From contig SAJS01000012.1 in the NCBI GenBank assembly GCA_004017535.1, forward strand, positions 1 through 62,500: a DNA stretch of 62,500 nucleotides. Reading direction: 5' to 3'. Numbering within the stretch: the stretch's first letter is position 1; each line of letters starts with the position of its first letter. The notes under the pieces are model-generated. The model was not told where the DNA came from, did not search any database, and was given only the letters and a program-made list of their open reading frames with translations. The translations under genes and the position numbers were made by a program. The DNA comes from Mesorhizobium sp. Lineage in GTDB: Bacteria > Pseudomonadota > Alphaproteobacteria > Rhizobiales > Rhizobiaceae. Shown here in pieces: positions 1-7,587 of this stretch.

Positions 1-60
1 GGCGCCGGAAACTGCGATCAGGGCCGCAGCTGAGCCGAGAAGAAGGCTCTTGATGTTCAT
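1..60 (-). CDS. Porin, N-terminal signal peptide only (partial)
   Basis: Only the first 20 codons lie in the window; the gene runs off the left edge. The translation starts MNIKSLLLGSAAALIAVSGA, a classic Sec signal peptide (basic N-region, Leu/Ala-rich core) that matches the start of the Omp2/porin family of Brucella and Mesorhizobium, general diffusion porins of the outer membrane. The start is supported by a GGAGG ribosome-binding site complementary to 68-72, 7 nt before the ATG. The family call rests on the signal peptide alone, because the mature protein is outside the window. Confidence 0.7.
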   Translation of the reverse strand, partial: MNIKSLLLGSAAALIAVSGA

Positions 61-476
61 TTTCTGACCTCCAGTCAAAAGTTAAAAAACGGGTCTGGGT
101 ATTTTTTGCTGAAGGACAGCGTTCCCTGCCCCATCCCCACTACCGAAAAAGATGCGCACCGCGCCGCTCCTTCGAACGTGACCTTTACCCATGAGCCGGC
201 GCCGTTCAACCACGATCGTACAGGCTGGGCCTCCCTCGATGTTCTATGCCTTGCGTGTGTTGCAGAAACGTCACGATTTTGCCTCACTCCGAAAGTTCTC
301 GTTAACCATTGAGGTGTTGCGGCCGGTTGAATCCGACAATCATCGGCGTGAATTGCCACATGGTCTCCGAGTCGCCCAGGAGGCCGTCGCTAAAGAATCG
401 GCGCCTGCTCTACTAAATTCTCGCCGATATGGCCCGGTTTGTTGATTGCCTGCGCCTTCTTTATCAGCGCTGTTAC
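61..476. other. Intergenic region upstream of the porin, no gene seen
   Basis: About 415 bp between the porin start and the tRNA-like sequence. It should hold the porin promoter on the minus strand, but I see no convincing -35/-10 pair. The short open frames on both strands have no recognisable content. Confidence 0.4.
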
Positions 477-555
477 GGAGAGGTGGCCGAGTGGTCGAAG
501 GTGTTCCCCTGGTAAGGGAGTAAGCTTCTCGTGGGTTCGAATCCCATCATCGGAG
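477..555 (+). tRNA. Class II tRNA-like sequence, Ser-type body with GGT anticodon, probably degenerate
   Basis: The 5' half follows the serine tRNA pattern (GGAGAGG, T, then GGCCGAGTGG D-arm), followed by a perfect anticodon arm TTCCC-CTGGTAA-GGGAG with anticodon GGT at 511-513 (Thr, ACC). After a 10-nt variable region comes a good T-arm GTGGG-TTCGAAT-CCCAT. The acceptor stem fails: GGAGAGG faces CATCGGA, with only about 3 of 7 pairs. No CCA is encoded. It is therefore either a decayed tRNA-Ser with a mutated anticodon or a chimera left by an integration event. It is unlike a normal rhizobial tRNA-Thr, whose body is class I. Confidence 0.45.
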
Positions 556-1127
556 TCTGAGATTCGCTGGAACTGCCTTTCGCGATTCGCAAGGCCATGG
601 CGCTCCAACGACTTCAAATCAGCGGCGGACCAACGCTCGTGGGGGTCGTCCAGAATCGCGGACTTTGCCGTACCACGCCGTCGCTCATTTAACTGCCCCT
701 ATTGGCTCAGGATGATATCGCTTGGCGTGCTATCGGAACAAATACGCCAAGAGCCAGCAACAAGCATCGGATTTCCAATGCCGTGGGGAACGGCAGTAAT
801 TTCACAAAAACAGAGGTCAGCAATTTGACGCTCAGCGCGGTTTCGTGGCAGCGCGTGCGGCGTGCCTTGTAATTAGCCACACCATCAGAACGGCTGATCC
901 GCCGGGATGCGGATTATTTCGGTGTCAGTGACGGTACTGCTCAGGTCGGGGATTCGCCTCAGGGACATGCCGTCGTCCTGGGTTGACGGACCCGCAATTC
1001 TTCGACGGCATCGACAGGCCAGGCGGCGAGCGAAGTCAATCCAGACACCCACCGATTTGCGCAGCGCAACAAGGGGGCCTTCTGCGGCGATCTTGGGCAA
1101 AGATGGTACACGGTGCGCAACCGCCAC
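556..1127. other. No recognisable gene
   Basis: Short frames exist on both strands, for example a minus frame at 885-1127, but none has recognisable domains or a convincing ribosome-binding site. The segment contains one copy (871-909) of a direct repeat whose partner lies at 2422-2460, and probably represents accessory debris. Confidence 0.4.
871..909. repeat. Direct repeat copy A flanking the channel gene
   Basis: Begins AATTAGCCACA and ends in a GGCTGA-T-CCGCCGG-type core. About three quarters of the 39 positions match 2422-2460 in the same orientation. The homology seems to continue a little to the left, with GTGCGGC just upstream of both copies. The two copies bracket the MloK1-like gene. 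Confidence 0.55.
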
Positions 1128-2204
1128 CTAGTATGGTGAAGCCATCGGCGCCGTGCCGCGCCGCTCTAGGGCGGTCTTGCGGATGATTTCCGCGATCTCC
1201 GGGCTGCTGCCGCACAGCATTTGGAAATCCGCCGAGTGCAGCGACAGGAGTGAGACCACCGTTGCGGCGCTGACGGTCGCCATACGAGGTTCTCCGGTGA
1301 TCAGCGCCATCTCCCCGAAGAAGGCGCCGGGGCCAAGCTCCACCGCGTTCGGCGTCGCGACGCTGACGCGGCCCTCCACGAGGAAGAACATCTGATCACC
1401 GGGCTCGCCAATGCGGCAGATCACGGCGCCCGCCGGCACCGTGCGGGGTCTTAACGCGCGCACGATCTCGACCAGCATGGCCGGGCCGAGCTTCTGAAAT
1501 AACGGCACGGCAGCGACCAATTGCCAATTACGGACGAAATCACCGCGACGGACTTCTTGATAGAAGCCGGTGGCAAGAATGCCGGCCCAGAGCGCGAAGA
1601 TGCCGATGCCACTCATCATGACCGCCCCGGAAAGTACGCGGCCGGCGAAGCTTTGCGGAATAGCGTCGCCATAGCCGGTGGTAGACAGCGTGACCACCGC
1701 CCACCACATTGCCTGGGGGATGCTGCCGAACTTTTCCGGCTGGATGCCGCGCTCGATGACATAGCCCGCGAGCGCGACGCCGAACAGAACGACGCCGAAG
1801 AGCGTGGTGACGCCGATCAGATTGCGCGCTTCGTTGGCCAGGACTCTGCCCAGCACTGGGAAGAAAGTCGAGTCGCGCAGCGGTTTCAGCAGCCAGACGG
1901 CACAGTAGAGGCTCCGGTCGGGTGTGCCGACGAGCAGAAATGCCGCGAGTGGAACCAAGACCGCGAGCACATCGATGGCGATTGCCGGCGTCCTATTCCG
2001 AACGTCTCCTTCCCGGCGCTTGAGCAGCGTCGCGACCATTTGCAGGAGATAGGCGGCCCAAATGACGGCGAGCAGGGCAGCCAGAGCCACTCTGCTTCGG
2101 CCCGACATGTCCGGCATCGTGAGCGCAGCCACCGCCAGAAGCCCAGGCGCAGCCAGCACCGCGTTGAGCGGCGCGTAAATTCGTAAGAAAGGCAGTACCG
2201 ACAT
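1128..2204 (-). CDS. MloK1-type cyclic-nucleotide-gated K+ channel
   Basis: A 358-aa inner-membrane tetrameric potassium channel opened by cAMP. The protein has an S1-S4 voltage-sensor-like part without the usual dense arginine ladder, the pore with the selectivity filter TTGYGD near residue 175, then a C-terminal cyclic-nucleotide-binding domain from about residue 215. The phosphate-binding cassette FFGEMALITGEPRMATV keeps the arginine that contacts the cyclic phosphate. Length and sequence follow M. loti MloK1 (355 aa) very closely from MSVLPFLRIYAPLN onward. I chose the ATG at 2204 for that reason; the reading frame stays open 72 codons further upstream, but that extension looks non-coding. 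The gene stands alone between two degenerate direct repeats. As in MloK1 there is essentially no C-linker, which is a known feature of this family. Confidence 0.95.
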   Translation of the reverse strand: MSVLPFLRIYAPLNAVLAAPGLLAVAALTMPDMSGRSRVALAALLAVIWAAYLLQMVATLLKRREGDVRNRTPAIAIDVLAVLVPLAAFLLVGTPDRSLYCAVWLLKPLRDSTFFPVLGRVLANEARNLIGVTTLFGVVLFGVALAGYVIERGIQPEKFGSIPQAMWWAVVTLSTTGYGDAIPQSFAGRVLSGAVMMSGIGIFALWAGILATGFYQEVRRGDFVRNWQLVAAVPLFQKLGPAMLVEIVRALRPRTVPAGAVICRIGEPGDQMFFLVEGRVSVATPNAVELGPGAFFGEMALITGEPRMATVSAATVVSLLSLHSADFQMLCGSSPEIAEIIRKTALERRGTAPMASPY

Positions 2205-2421
2205 TCTGTGCCCACGAGCGGCCATAATTCGCCAAAATAGAATGCCTTCAAGGCAAGCGCAAAGGTCCGTGTGGTCGCTGCGACGTGCATCACCAACGGT
2301 GAACTCAAATGTCTTGCATTGCTTCGCGAGCGGACATGACCAATAAGAACGACCCGGTCCGGACAATTGTCTGTGTGAGGCGCTCAGCGGACACTTCGAT
2401 GAGCCATCGCGGTGCGGCATT

Positions 2422-2460
2422 AATTAGCCACAATTTCAACGTGGCTGACCCGCCGGAATG
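2422..2460. repeat. Direct repeat copy B flanking the channel gene
   Basis: Partner of 871-909 (AATTAGCCACA ... GGCTGACCCGCCGG). It sits directly in front of a short-chain dehydrogenase fragment that has lost its N-terminal Rossmann glycine motif, so the repeat marks a rearrangement junction. Confidence 0.55.
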
Positions 2461-2680
2461 ATGCCGTGGTGCGCCCGCCTTGCTGTGACCGGCACCAATC
2501 CCGAGACGCTGGAAGCCGCGCGCAAGGAACTCGGCCCGGAGGTTCTGGTAATCAAAGCAGACGCCGCGGACGTTGTTGGTCAGAAGACGGTCGCGGACGC
2601 CATTGAACGAGCTTTCGGCGGGCTCGACATCGTGTTCGTCAACCGGGCGTCGCTGTCCTCAAGCCCATCGAAGCGTGGGA
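2458..2680 (+). pseudogene. Short-chain dehydrogenase/reductase fragment
   Basis: The frame reads LAVTGTNPETLEAARKELG followed by a stretch ending GGLDIVFVN, which is the beta2-beta4 part of a classical SDR (NADP-selecting segment, then the NAG-like strand). The preceding GxxxGxG nucleotide-binding strand is missing, and the frame shifts right after this stretch (the next frame reads AGVAVLKPIEAWDE). No SDR active site (Ser, YxxxK) follows. This is a truncated, frameshifted relic cut at repeat B. Confidence 0.7.
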
Positions 2681-2689
2681 CGAGGTCGC

Positions 2690-3110
2690 GCCACGGGGCA
2701 ATCGACGATTCGCGCTTGATGGTCTGGCGCCTCGCCCCGAGCCGTCGTGTTTTGGGGCGTCTGAGATTACCTGGCAGCCTCGGGACGCCGGCAACGATCG
2801 AGGAACTCGATGCTCACAAGGGCATCTTCGACACCAATCGGTGTGGCTGATTGGCGCTTCGCCACTTCGACCGGCGTCGAGATCGTTCGCGCCACCGTAT
2901 GCCTCAAGGTCACAATGGGACATGATGCGCGACGCAGCGATGGCCGGTCTTGGCATCGCGCTATTGCCCCTCTTCATATGCGGACCCGACATTCGCAACG
3001 GCAGCTCACGGTCCTCGACCTCGGAGTCCGGCCTGCGCCGGAGTTCATCTACCCGGCACAGCCCGAGGGTAGACTCCCCTCGGCAAACTCCGAGGTTGCG
3101 TTTCGGCGAG
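2690..3110 (+). pseudogene. LysR-type regulator, C-terminal effector-domain remnant
   Basis: Pieces in at least two frames resemble a LysR substrate-binding domain. One reads GSLGTPATIEELDAHKGIFD, then MMRDAAMAGLGIALLPLFIC (the typical strand before the last helix), then LTVLDLGVRPAPEFIY in a shifted frame. There is no helix-turn-helix upstream. The remnant follows the SDR fragment, as LysR-SDR neighbours often do, but both are broken. Confidence 0.6.
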
Positions 3111-3298
3111 CCGCCTTATTGGGAAGGTCGCGCCATTTGTATCGGCACGAACGACGGCCGCTATCGTTCGGCATTTCAACGGGGGCTGAAAGCCACGGCC
3201 CCGCTATCTGGATGCCGCTGAAGTGAGCGGACATTTGGCCCGCAGTCGACTACGTCAGGCGGGGCCAAAGGGGACGGCTTTTAGCCCGATATCTTTTC

Positions 3299-3820
3299 AT
3301 GGCGCAATTTGAAAACCGATGGCCCGTCGGCACCGCGGCGCGCACTTGCTACGGGCTGGCGCTCTGGCTCGGCAACCGCCGCGGCGACGTTGCCGGGCTG
3401 CGCCGAGACCAGAGAGCCACCCGCCGCGTCTTTCATCGATGGTGTCGAGCGCCACTTCGATGGCTTTGATATCGTTCAGGGCAAAATAAGGGGGGAACCG
3501 GCGGCAAGCCCCTTTATGCCGATTACGCCGACGCTGTCTGAGACCCTGGATGCGGCCGACAGGCGCGGCGAGACCGTTCTGGCCAACGCTATAGTGAGCC
3601 CTTCTCCGCCAAGTCGCTGACAGCAATGATGGCGCATTGTTGCAATCCTGCCGGCCTGCCCAAGGCGCTGACCTGCATGGACTAGGAAATCACTTGGCGT
3701 CTATCTGGCCGAGGCAGAAGCCTCGACTAGGCGGCCACGGATGTGCTCGGTCACGACGACATCGATCATGCGGGGCTTTATTCGCGAGAGGCGTCGCAGG
3801 TTCGACTGGCGGTCCAGGGG
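3299..3820. repeat. 0.52-kb direct repeat, left copy
   Basis: Starts ATGGCGCAATTTGA and ends GCGGTCCAGGGG; it is matched almost base for base by 6169-6692 in the same orientation. It covers the C-terminal half of the recombinase remnant. The 2.35 kb between the copies contains the broken P-type ATPase and the ABC transmembrane protein. Confidence 0.85.
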
Positions 3821-3850
3821 ATGGATCGAGTCGTACGCCTAGTCACGCGC
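3299..3850 (+). pseudogene. Tyrosine recombinase (phage-type integrase) remnant, copy 1
   Basis: In broken frames the catalytic domain can be read: WPVGTAARTCYGLALWLGNR (first catalytic Arg box), MPITPTLSETLDAADRRGET, then DVLGHDDIDHAGLYSRE, which holds the box II LGH and the active Tyr context. The His-x-x-Arg box is interrupted. The N-terminal core-binding domain is absent in this copy. 3299-3820 is directly repeated at 6169-6692. It is inactive, but marks a former integrated element. Confidence 0.8.
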
Positions 3851-4206
3851 AAGCCGATGCTTGGCGATCCTATTGGCGAACCTCGGGGTGAACCACCCTA
3901 TAAAGCATTGATAAATACCGATAATGGTAGGCCCTGATGGGCGTCGTTTTCTACAGGAACCAATACGTTAGCGGCTGGCTCGCCAACTCGTTTCCTTCGT
4001 ATTCTCTCGTATGGCCTGGCGAACCTAAACACCGGAGGAGGATTAGTTTTGCGGTGTGAGCGTGACCGCGCGATCCTCGCGTTCAAGCCAGCGCATCTAT
4101 CGCGCAGCCTGCCTGGTTCAGTTCGGATCGCGTTCTCCCGGCCTTGATGCCGATCAAGGGGGCTCGTGGCTTTCTTCGCTATCAAACCGTGATGATCGAG
4201 AACTCA
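3851..4206. other. No recognisable gene
   Basis: A spacer of about 350 bp after the first recombinase remnant. Short open frames carry no domain I can name. It may contain eroded pieces of the recombinase tail and of the 5' end of the ATPase pseudogene that follows. Confidence 0.4.
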
Positions 4207-4575
4207 GCCTCCCCAACGTGGCGCGGCGTGGGCGAGCCCTACTGGTCGCGACCGACTATCGAGGTGCTGCAGGAATGCCGCTCTCTGTCCACCGGGCTGA
4301 CTTCGATCAAGGCGCGCAACGGGCCTTCCCGCAACGGGCCAAACACGTTTGCCGATCATCGGCGACAACAAGCGCTGGCGGTCCTGTTGTGGCAGTTTCG
4401 CAACCCGGTGGTTCTGATCCCGATCGTCACGACGATCGTTTCCGGTGTTGCCGGCGAAGGCCGCGAGGCCGTCACAGTCGGAGCAATTATCCTAGCGAGT
4501 TGCGGTCTCGGCTTCAGTCAGGAATACAGCGCATCTCGCGCGGTCGACGTGTTCAAGCATTGCATCACAATCGCC
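4207..4575 (+). pseudogene. Mg2+-type P-type ATPase, N-terminal remnant
   Basis: Reads EPYWSRPTIEVLQECRSLST, then GPNTFADHRRQQALAVLLWQ and QFRNPVVLIPIVTTIVSGVA, then ILASCGLGFSQEYSASRAVD. This is the N-terminal cation-ATPase domain plus TM1-TM2 of MgtA/MgtB-like transporters. The actuator, phosphorylation (DKTGT) and nucleotide domains are absent: about 120 of roughly 900 residues survive before the reading frame turns into unrelated sequence. It is a relic of a magnesium or related cation pump. Confidence 0.7.
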
Positions 4576-4769
4576 TACGCCCTGGTCTCGGGATGGTCGA
4601 AGAGGCTCTCCTTCGAGCACGACCGGCACCACCCGGGGTACGCCGGCGCGCGAGGCATGGCCGAGCGACAGTCGGACCTGTTTGAGGATGCCCGCTCAGC
4701 TGGGCACCGACAGGGTGCGTTGCCCTTATCGGCTGGCGCGGAAATGGAGGAAACGGAGGCACACCGAAG

Positions 4770-5792
4770 GTGAGCGGAATTTTCGCGACAATTGCGCGGC
4801 GCTTCACTCCGTTTGAGCCGATGGCCGACGCGATGCGCCCTGGCGAGAAGTTTCCCAGCTTTGTTCGGCGCGCCAGCGGCATGCATCAGGTCTATGTCAG
4901 CGTGATCGCAATTTTGGTTGCCTTGGCCAACTTTATCCCCATCGACCTGCAGAGACGGATCGTCGATGTGGCGATTGACGCCAAGAACGTAAGGGCGCTC
5001 CTGATGCTCGGTGGCCTGTATCTTGCGGCTATACTCCTCCATGCCGGGCTGAAATACGCCCTGATCGTCTATCAGGGCTGGGTCGGAGAGAGCGTAGTGA
5101 AGACGGCGCGCGACCAACTCGCTGTCGTCGCCACGCAAAGGTCCGCGCGCGAGCTCGCAAGAAGTGGCCAGACCGCCAGCATCATCGGCAACGAGATCGA
5201 CTATGTTGGCGCCTTTGTTGGCACCAGCATCTCTGAATGCGTAGTCAACGTCACGATAATGATCTCCGTCATATCTTACATGATCTACATGCAGCCGGTA
5301 ATCGCTCTGGTCAGCGGTGTGTCACTTCTGCCGCAGATCCTGCTTGCGCTTTACATGCAGAAGGATCTGAACACACTCGTGGAACGGCAGGTCGCTCTGG
5401 TCCGAAAGCTTGGCAACCAGGCAGTCAATTCCTTCGCCAGTCACTTGACGAAACGCCGAACAGCCTTTCGCACCATACGCACGATCTTCAGCAACCGCAT
5501 CGAATTCTATTTGTTGAGGTTCGGGCTGAAGACGTCAATGAATGTAGCCAACGCGATGGGGTCGTTGATGGTTCTGATCGTTGGCGGCTATCTTGTGATC
5601 CGCGGACAGACGACGATCGGCACGATCATCGCCTTCATTTCAGGCTTCCAACGCTTGTCGGAACCCACGGGAGAACTTCTCGACTTCTATCGCGACTATT
5701 CGCAAGCGAAGGTGCAATTCCGGATGATCATCCAGTGGGTCGACGGTGATCATGCCGCGCAGACCGAACATTCCGCGCACAGCCAGAATTGA
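4770..5792 (+). CDS. ABC exporter transmembrane domain protein lacking its ATPase domain
   Basis: A 340-aa integral membrane protein with the layout of a type IV (exporter) ABC transmembrane domain: about six hydrophobic helices with long intracellular loops, and near the end LLDFYRDYSQAKVQFRMIIQ, the linker that normally leads into the nucleotide-binding domain. The frame stops there, so no Walker A, signature or Walker B exists, and the next open sequence is a recombinase relic. The start is GTG at 4770, preceded by GGAGG. It could be a genuine permease-only subunit that uses a partner ATPase, or a gene whose 3' half was deleted when the recombinase inserted. The reading frame itself is intact. 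Confidence 0.65.
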   Translation: MSGIFATIARRFTPFEPMADAMRPGEKFPSFVRRASGMHQVYVSVIAILVALANFIPIDLQRRIVDVAIDAKNVRALLMLGGLYLAAILLHAGLKYALIVYQGWVGESVVKTARDQLAVVATQRSARELARSGQTASIIGNEIDYVGAFVGTSISECVVNVTIMISVISYMIYMQPVIALVSGVSLLPQILLALYMQKDLNTLVERQVALVRKLGNQAVNSFASHLTKRRTAFRTIRTIFSNRIEFYLLRFGLKTSMNVANAMGSLMVLIVGGYLVIRGQTTIGTIIAFISGFQRLSEPTGELLDFYRDYSQAKVQFRMIIQWVDGDHAAQTEHSAHSQN

Positions 5793-5795
5793 TCG

Positions 5796-6705
5796 ATGGT
5801 CTTGCCAGCCCTGCACGGCACGTTCGGAGCCGCATTTCAACGGTTGAAGATTTCTGTCAAGTGGCTGGCCCTTGACGATGCCAGCAAGCGCAAGAACACG
5901 CGGCTGATCGAAGAGTTTCTGGAACTGCGGGTGGTCCCTGATCACCCGCTCATCTGGCGGAACGTGGCGGTTAAGAACCTTAGACGCATCCACGTTGAAG
6001 AGCTTCTTGGCCGCTTCATCGCCACGCCCATAAGGCCAAGCATCTATTGGTGGGCATACGCAAGCTGGTCTATGTCGCACTACGGCAAGACTGGATCGAA
6101 ATCGATCCACAGCGGCGGTCGAGTGGCGGCCCGCGTATGCCGGCTGGAAAGCATGGTCGCGTGAAGCGATGGCGCAATTTGACAACCGATGGCCCGTCGG
6201 CACCGCGGCGCGCACTTGCTATGGCTTGGCGCTCTGGCTCGGCAACCGCCGCAGCCACGTTGCCGGGCTGCGCTGAGACCAGAGGGTCACCCGCCGTGTA
6301 TTTATCGGTGGTGTCGAGCGTCACTTCGACGGGTTTGATATTGTTCAGGCCAAGAACAAGGGACAAACTGGCAGCAAACGGCTTTTTATGCCGATTACGC
6401 CGACGCTGTCTGAGACCCTGGATGCGGCCGACAGGCGCGGCGAGACCGTTCTGGTCAACGCTATAGTGAGCCCTTCTCCGCCAAGTCGCTGACAGCAATG
6501 ATGGCGCATTGTTGCAATCCTGCCGGCCTGCCCAAGGCGCTGACCTGCATGGACTAGGGAAATCACTTGGCGTCTATCTGGCCGAGGCAGAAGCCTCGAC
6601 TAGGCAGCTCACGGATGTGCTCGGTCACGAAGACATCGATCATGCGGAGCTTTGTACGCGAGAGGCGTCGCAGGTGGCTGGCGGTCCAGGGGAACGATAA
6701 TAGTG
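5796..6705 (+). pseudogene. Tyrosine recombinase remnant, copy 2 (more complete)
   Basis: Read across frameshifts, this copy has an N-terminal core-binding part (HGTFGAAFQRLKISVKWLAL, then WRNVAVKNLRRIHVEELLGR, then IRKLVYVALRQDWIEIDP), the catalytic start GWKAWSREAMAQFDNRWPVG, an internal stop after the NRRSHVAGLR box, and a tail DVLGHEDIDHAELCTREAS. The nucleophile Tyr appears as Cys in this copy (Tyr in copy 1). It begins 3 bp after the ABC protein stop. It has several disruptions and is certainly non-functional. Confidence 0.8.
6169..6692. repeat. 0.52-kb direct repeat, right copy
   Basis: Right partner of 3299-3820, same orientation, differing by scattered substitutions and small indels. 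It embeds the C-terminal half of recombinase copy 2. Confidence 0.85.
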
Positions 6706-6887
6706 GGCCCGGAGGATATGCAAGAACCGTTGATTTAGTTGACTTTTTCGCGGGCAGATATCAGAAGCCTTTCCGTATTGTTCCGTGTGGCCTCACAACC
6801 ACATACAGTACAGCTTCGGCTGCGTCCAAAGACGACAGAAAGCATTGCCGCTTTTTGTTCGGTGTCGTGTTTACCTCGTTCGCAAGT

Positions 6888-7568
6888 CTATTGGGCGACC
6901 TGGGACACGGCTGACATCAGCTCCCGCGGGCTTGGCGCCGCAAACATGTATCGCCCGCCCTCTGGAACTTCCGTGAAGCTCCAGCGGACAATCCCCTGCC
7001 GATCCAGTAGGAACTGACCGATTAGTTGTCCGTGTCCCGTAGCCATCATCTGCTCGTCGGCTTCGGTCACTTCGTAGTGGTCTTTATTGTCGAGGAATTC
7101 GCTGGCCGCAAAAGGATCCATGGGACCGGGCAACTCGCCTGGTATGTCGACCCGCATATCCTTTGCCGCTGTCATCGAGACCTTGTACGGCCAGTTGGTC
7201 TCGTCTTGGGTGAATTCGAGATTGGGCAGTCCAAAGGCACGGTGCGAAGCGCGTTCAGGATCGGAGGCCGCAAGCAGATTCGGCATCGGGTGGTAACGGA
7301 AATACAGTCGCGCCCGCTCGATCGGCGTGTTGACCACCGTCAGGCTCCCTACGCCCTTTTCGCGCAACTCCGGATCAAGCCGCGCCTGGGCGGCGATATG
7401 ACGCCGGCAGAACGCGCAATGCAGACCTCGGAACAGGCCGACCAGCACCGGTTTTTGTCCGCGAAAATCGTCGAGCGCGATCTTGCCTTCCTTGGTTATG
7501 GCGTCGAGTACCACGTTCGGCGCGCGATCGCCTGGTTGAAGCGGTACCAAGTCACTCTGCGCGGACAT
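6888..7568 (-). CDS. Peroxiredoxin/AhpC-TSA-like thioredoxin-fold protein
   Basis: A 226-aa cytoplasmic protein. The N-terminal half has the redoxin fold: LQPGDRAPNVVLDAITKEGK, then GLFRGLHCAFCRRHIAAQAR, where the CAFC pair occupies the usual peroxidatic/thioredoxin position. The rest (WPYKVSMTAAKDMRVDIPGE, and a C-terminal LLDRQGIVRWSFTEVPEGGR) is typical of AhpC/TSA-family proteins of unknown substrate. Start ATG 7568 is chosen because GGAGG lies 7 nt upstream; a longer open frame exists but is the antisense of the neighbour. It begins 19 bp after the stop of the cyclase/ATPase/TPR gene, so the two are very probably co-transcribed. Confidence 0.8.
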   Translation of the reverse strand: MSAQSDLVPLQPGDRAPNVVLDAITKEGKIALDDFRGQKPVLVGLFRGLHCAFCRRHIAAQARLDPELREKGVGSLTVVNTPIERARLYFRYHPMPNLLAASDPERASHRAFGLPNLEFTQDETNWPYKVSMTAAKDMRVDIPGELPGPMDPFAASEFLDNKDHYEVTEADEQMMATGHGQLIGQFLLDRQGIVRWSFTEVPEGGRYMFAAPSPRELMSAVSQVAQ

Positions 7569-7587
7569 TTTCCAACCTCCGAACCGG

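Noticed and set aside
75-445. Several overlapping open frames on both strands upstream of the porin
   Set aside because: No domains, no ribosome-binding sites, and they overlap one another; treated as chance frames in GC-rich intergenic DNA.
885-1127. 80-codon minus frame just downstream of the channel gene
   Set aside because: No recognisable content and it overlaps the direct repeat at 871-909; could be the tail of a decayed transposase but this cannot be supported.
5640-6215. 191-codon minus frame over the second recombinase relic
   Set aside because: Antisense to the recombinase remnant, whose domains are recognisable on the plus strand.
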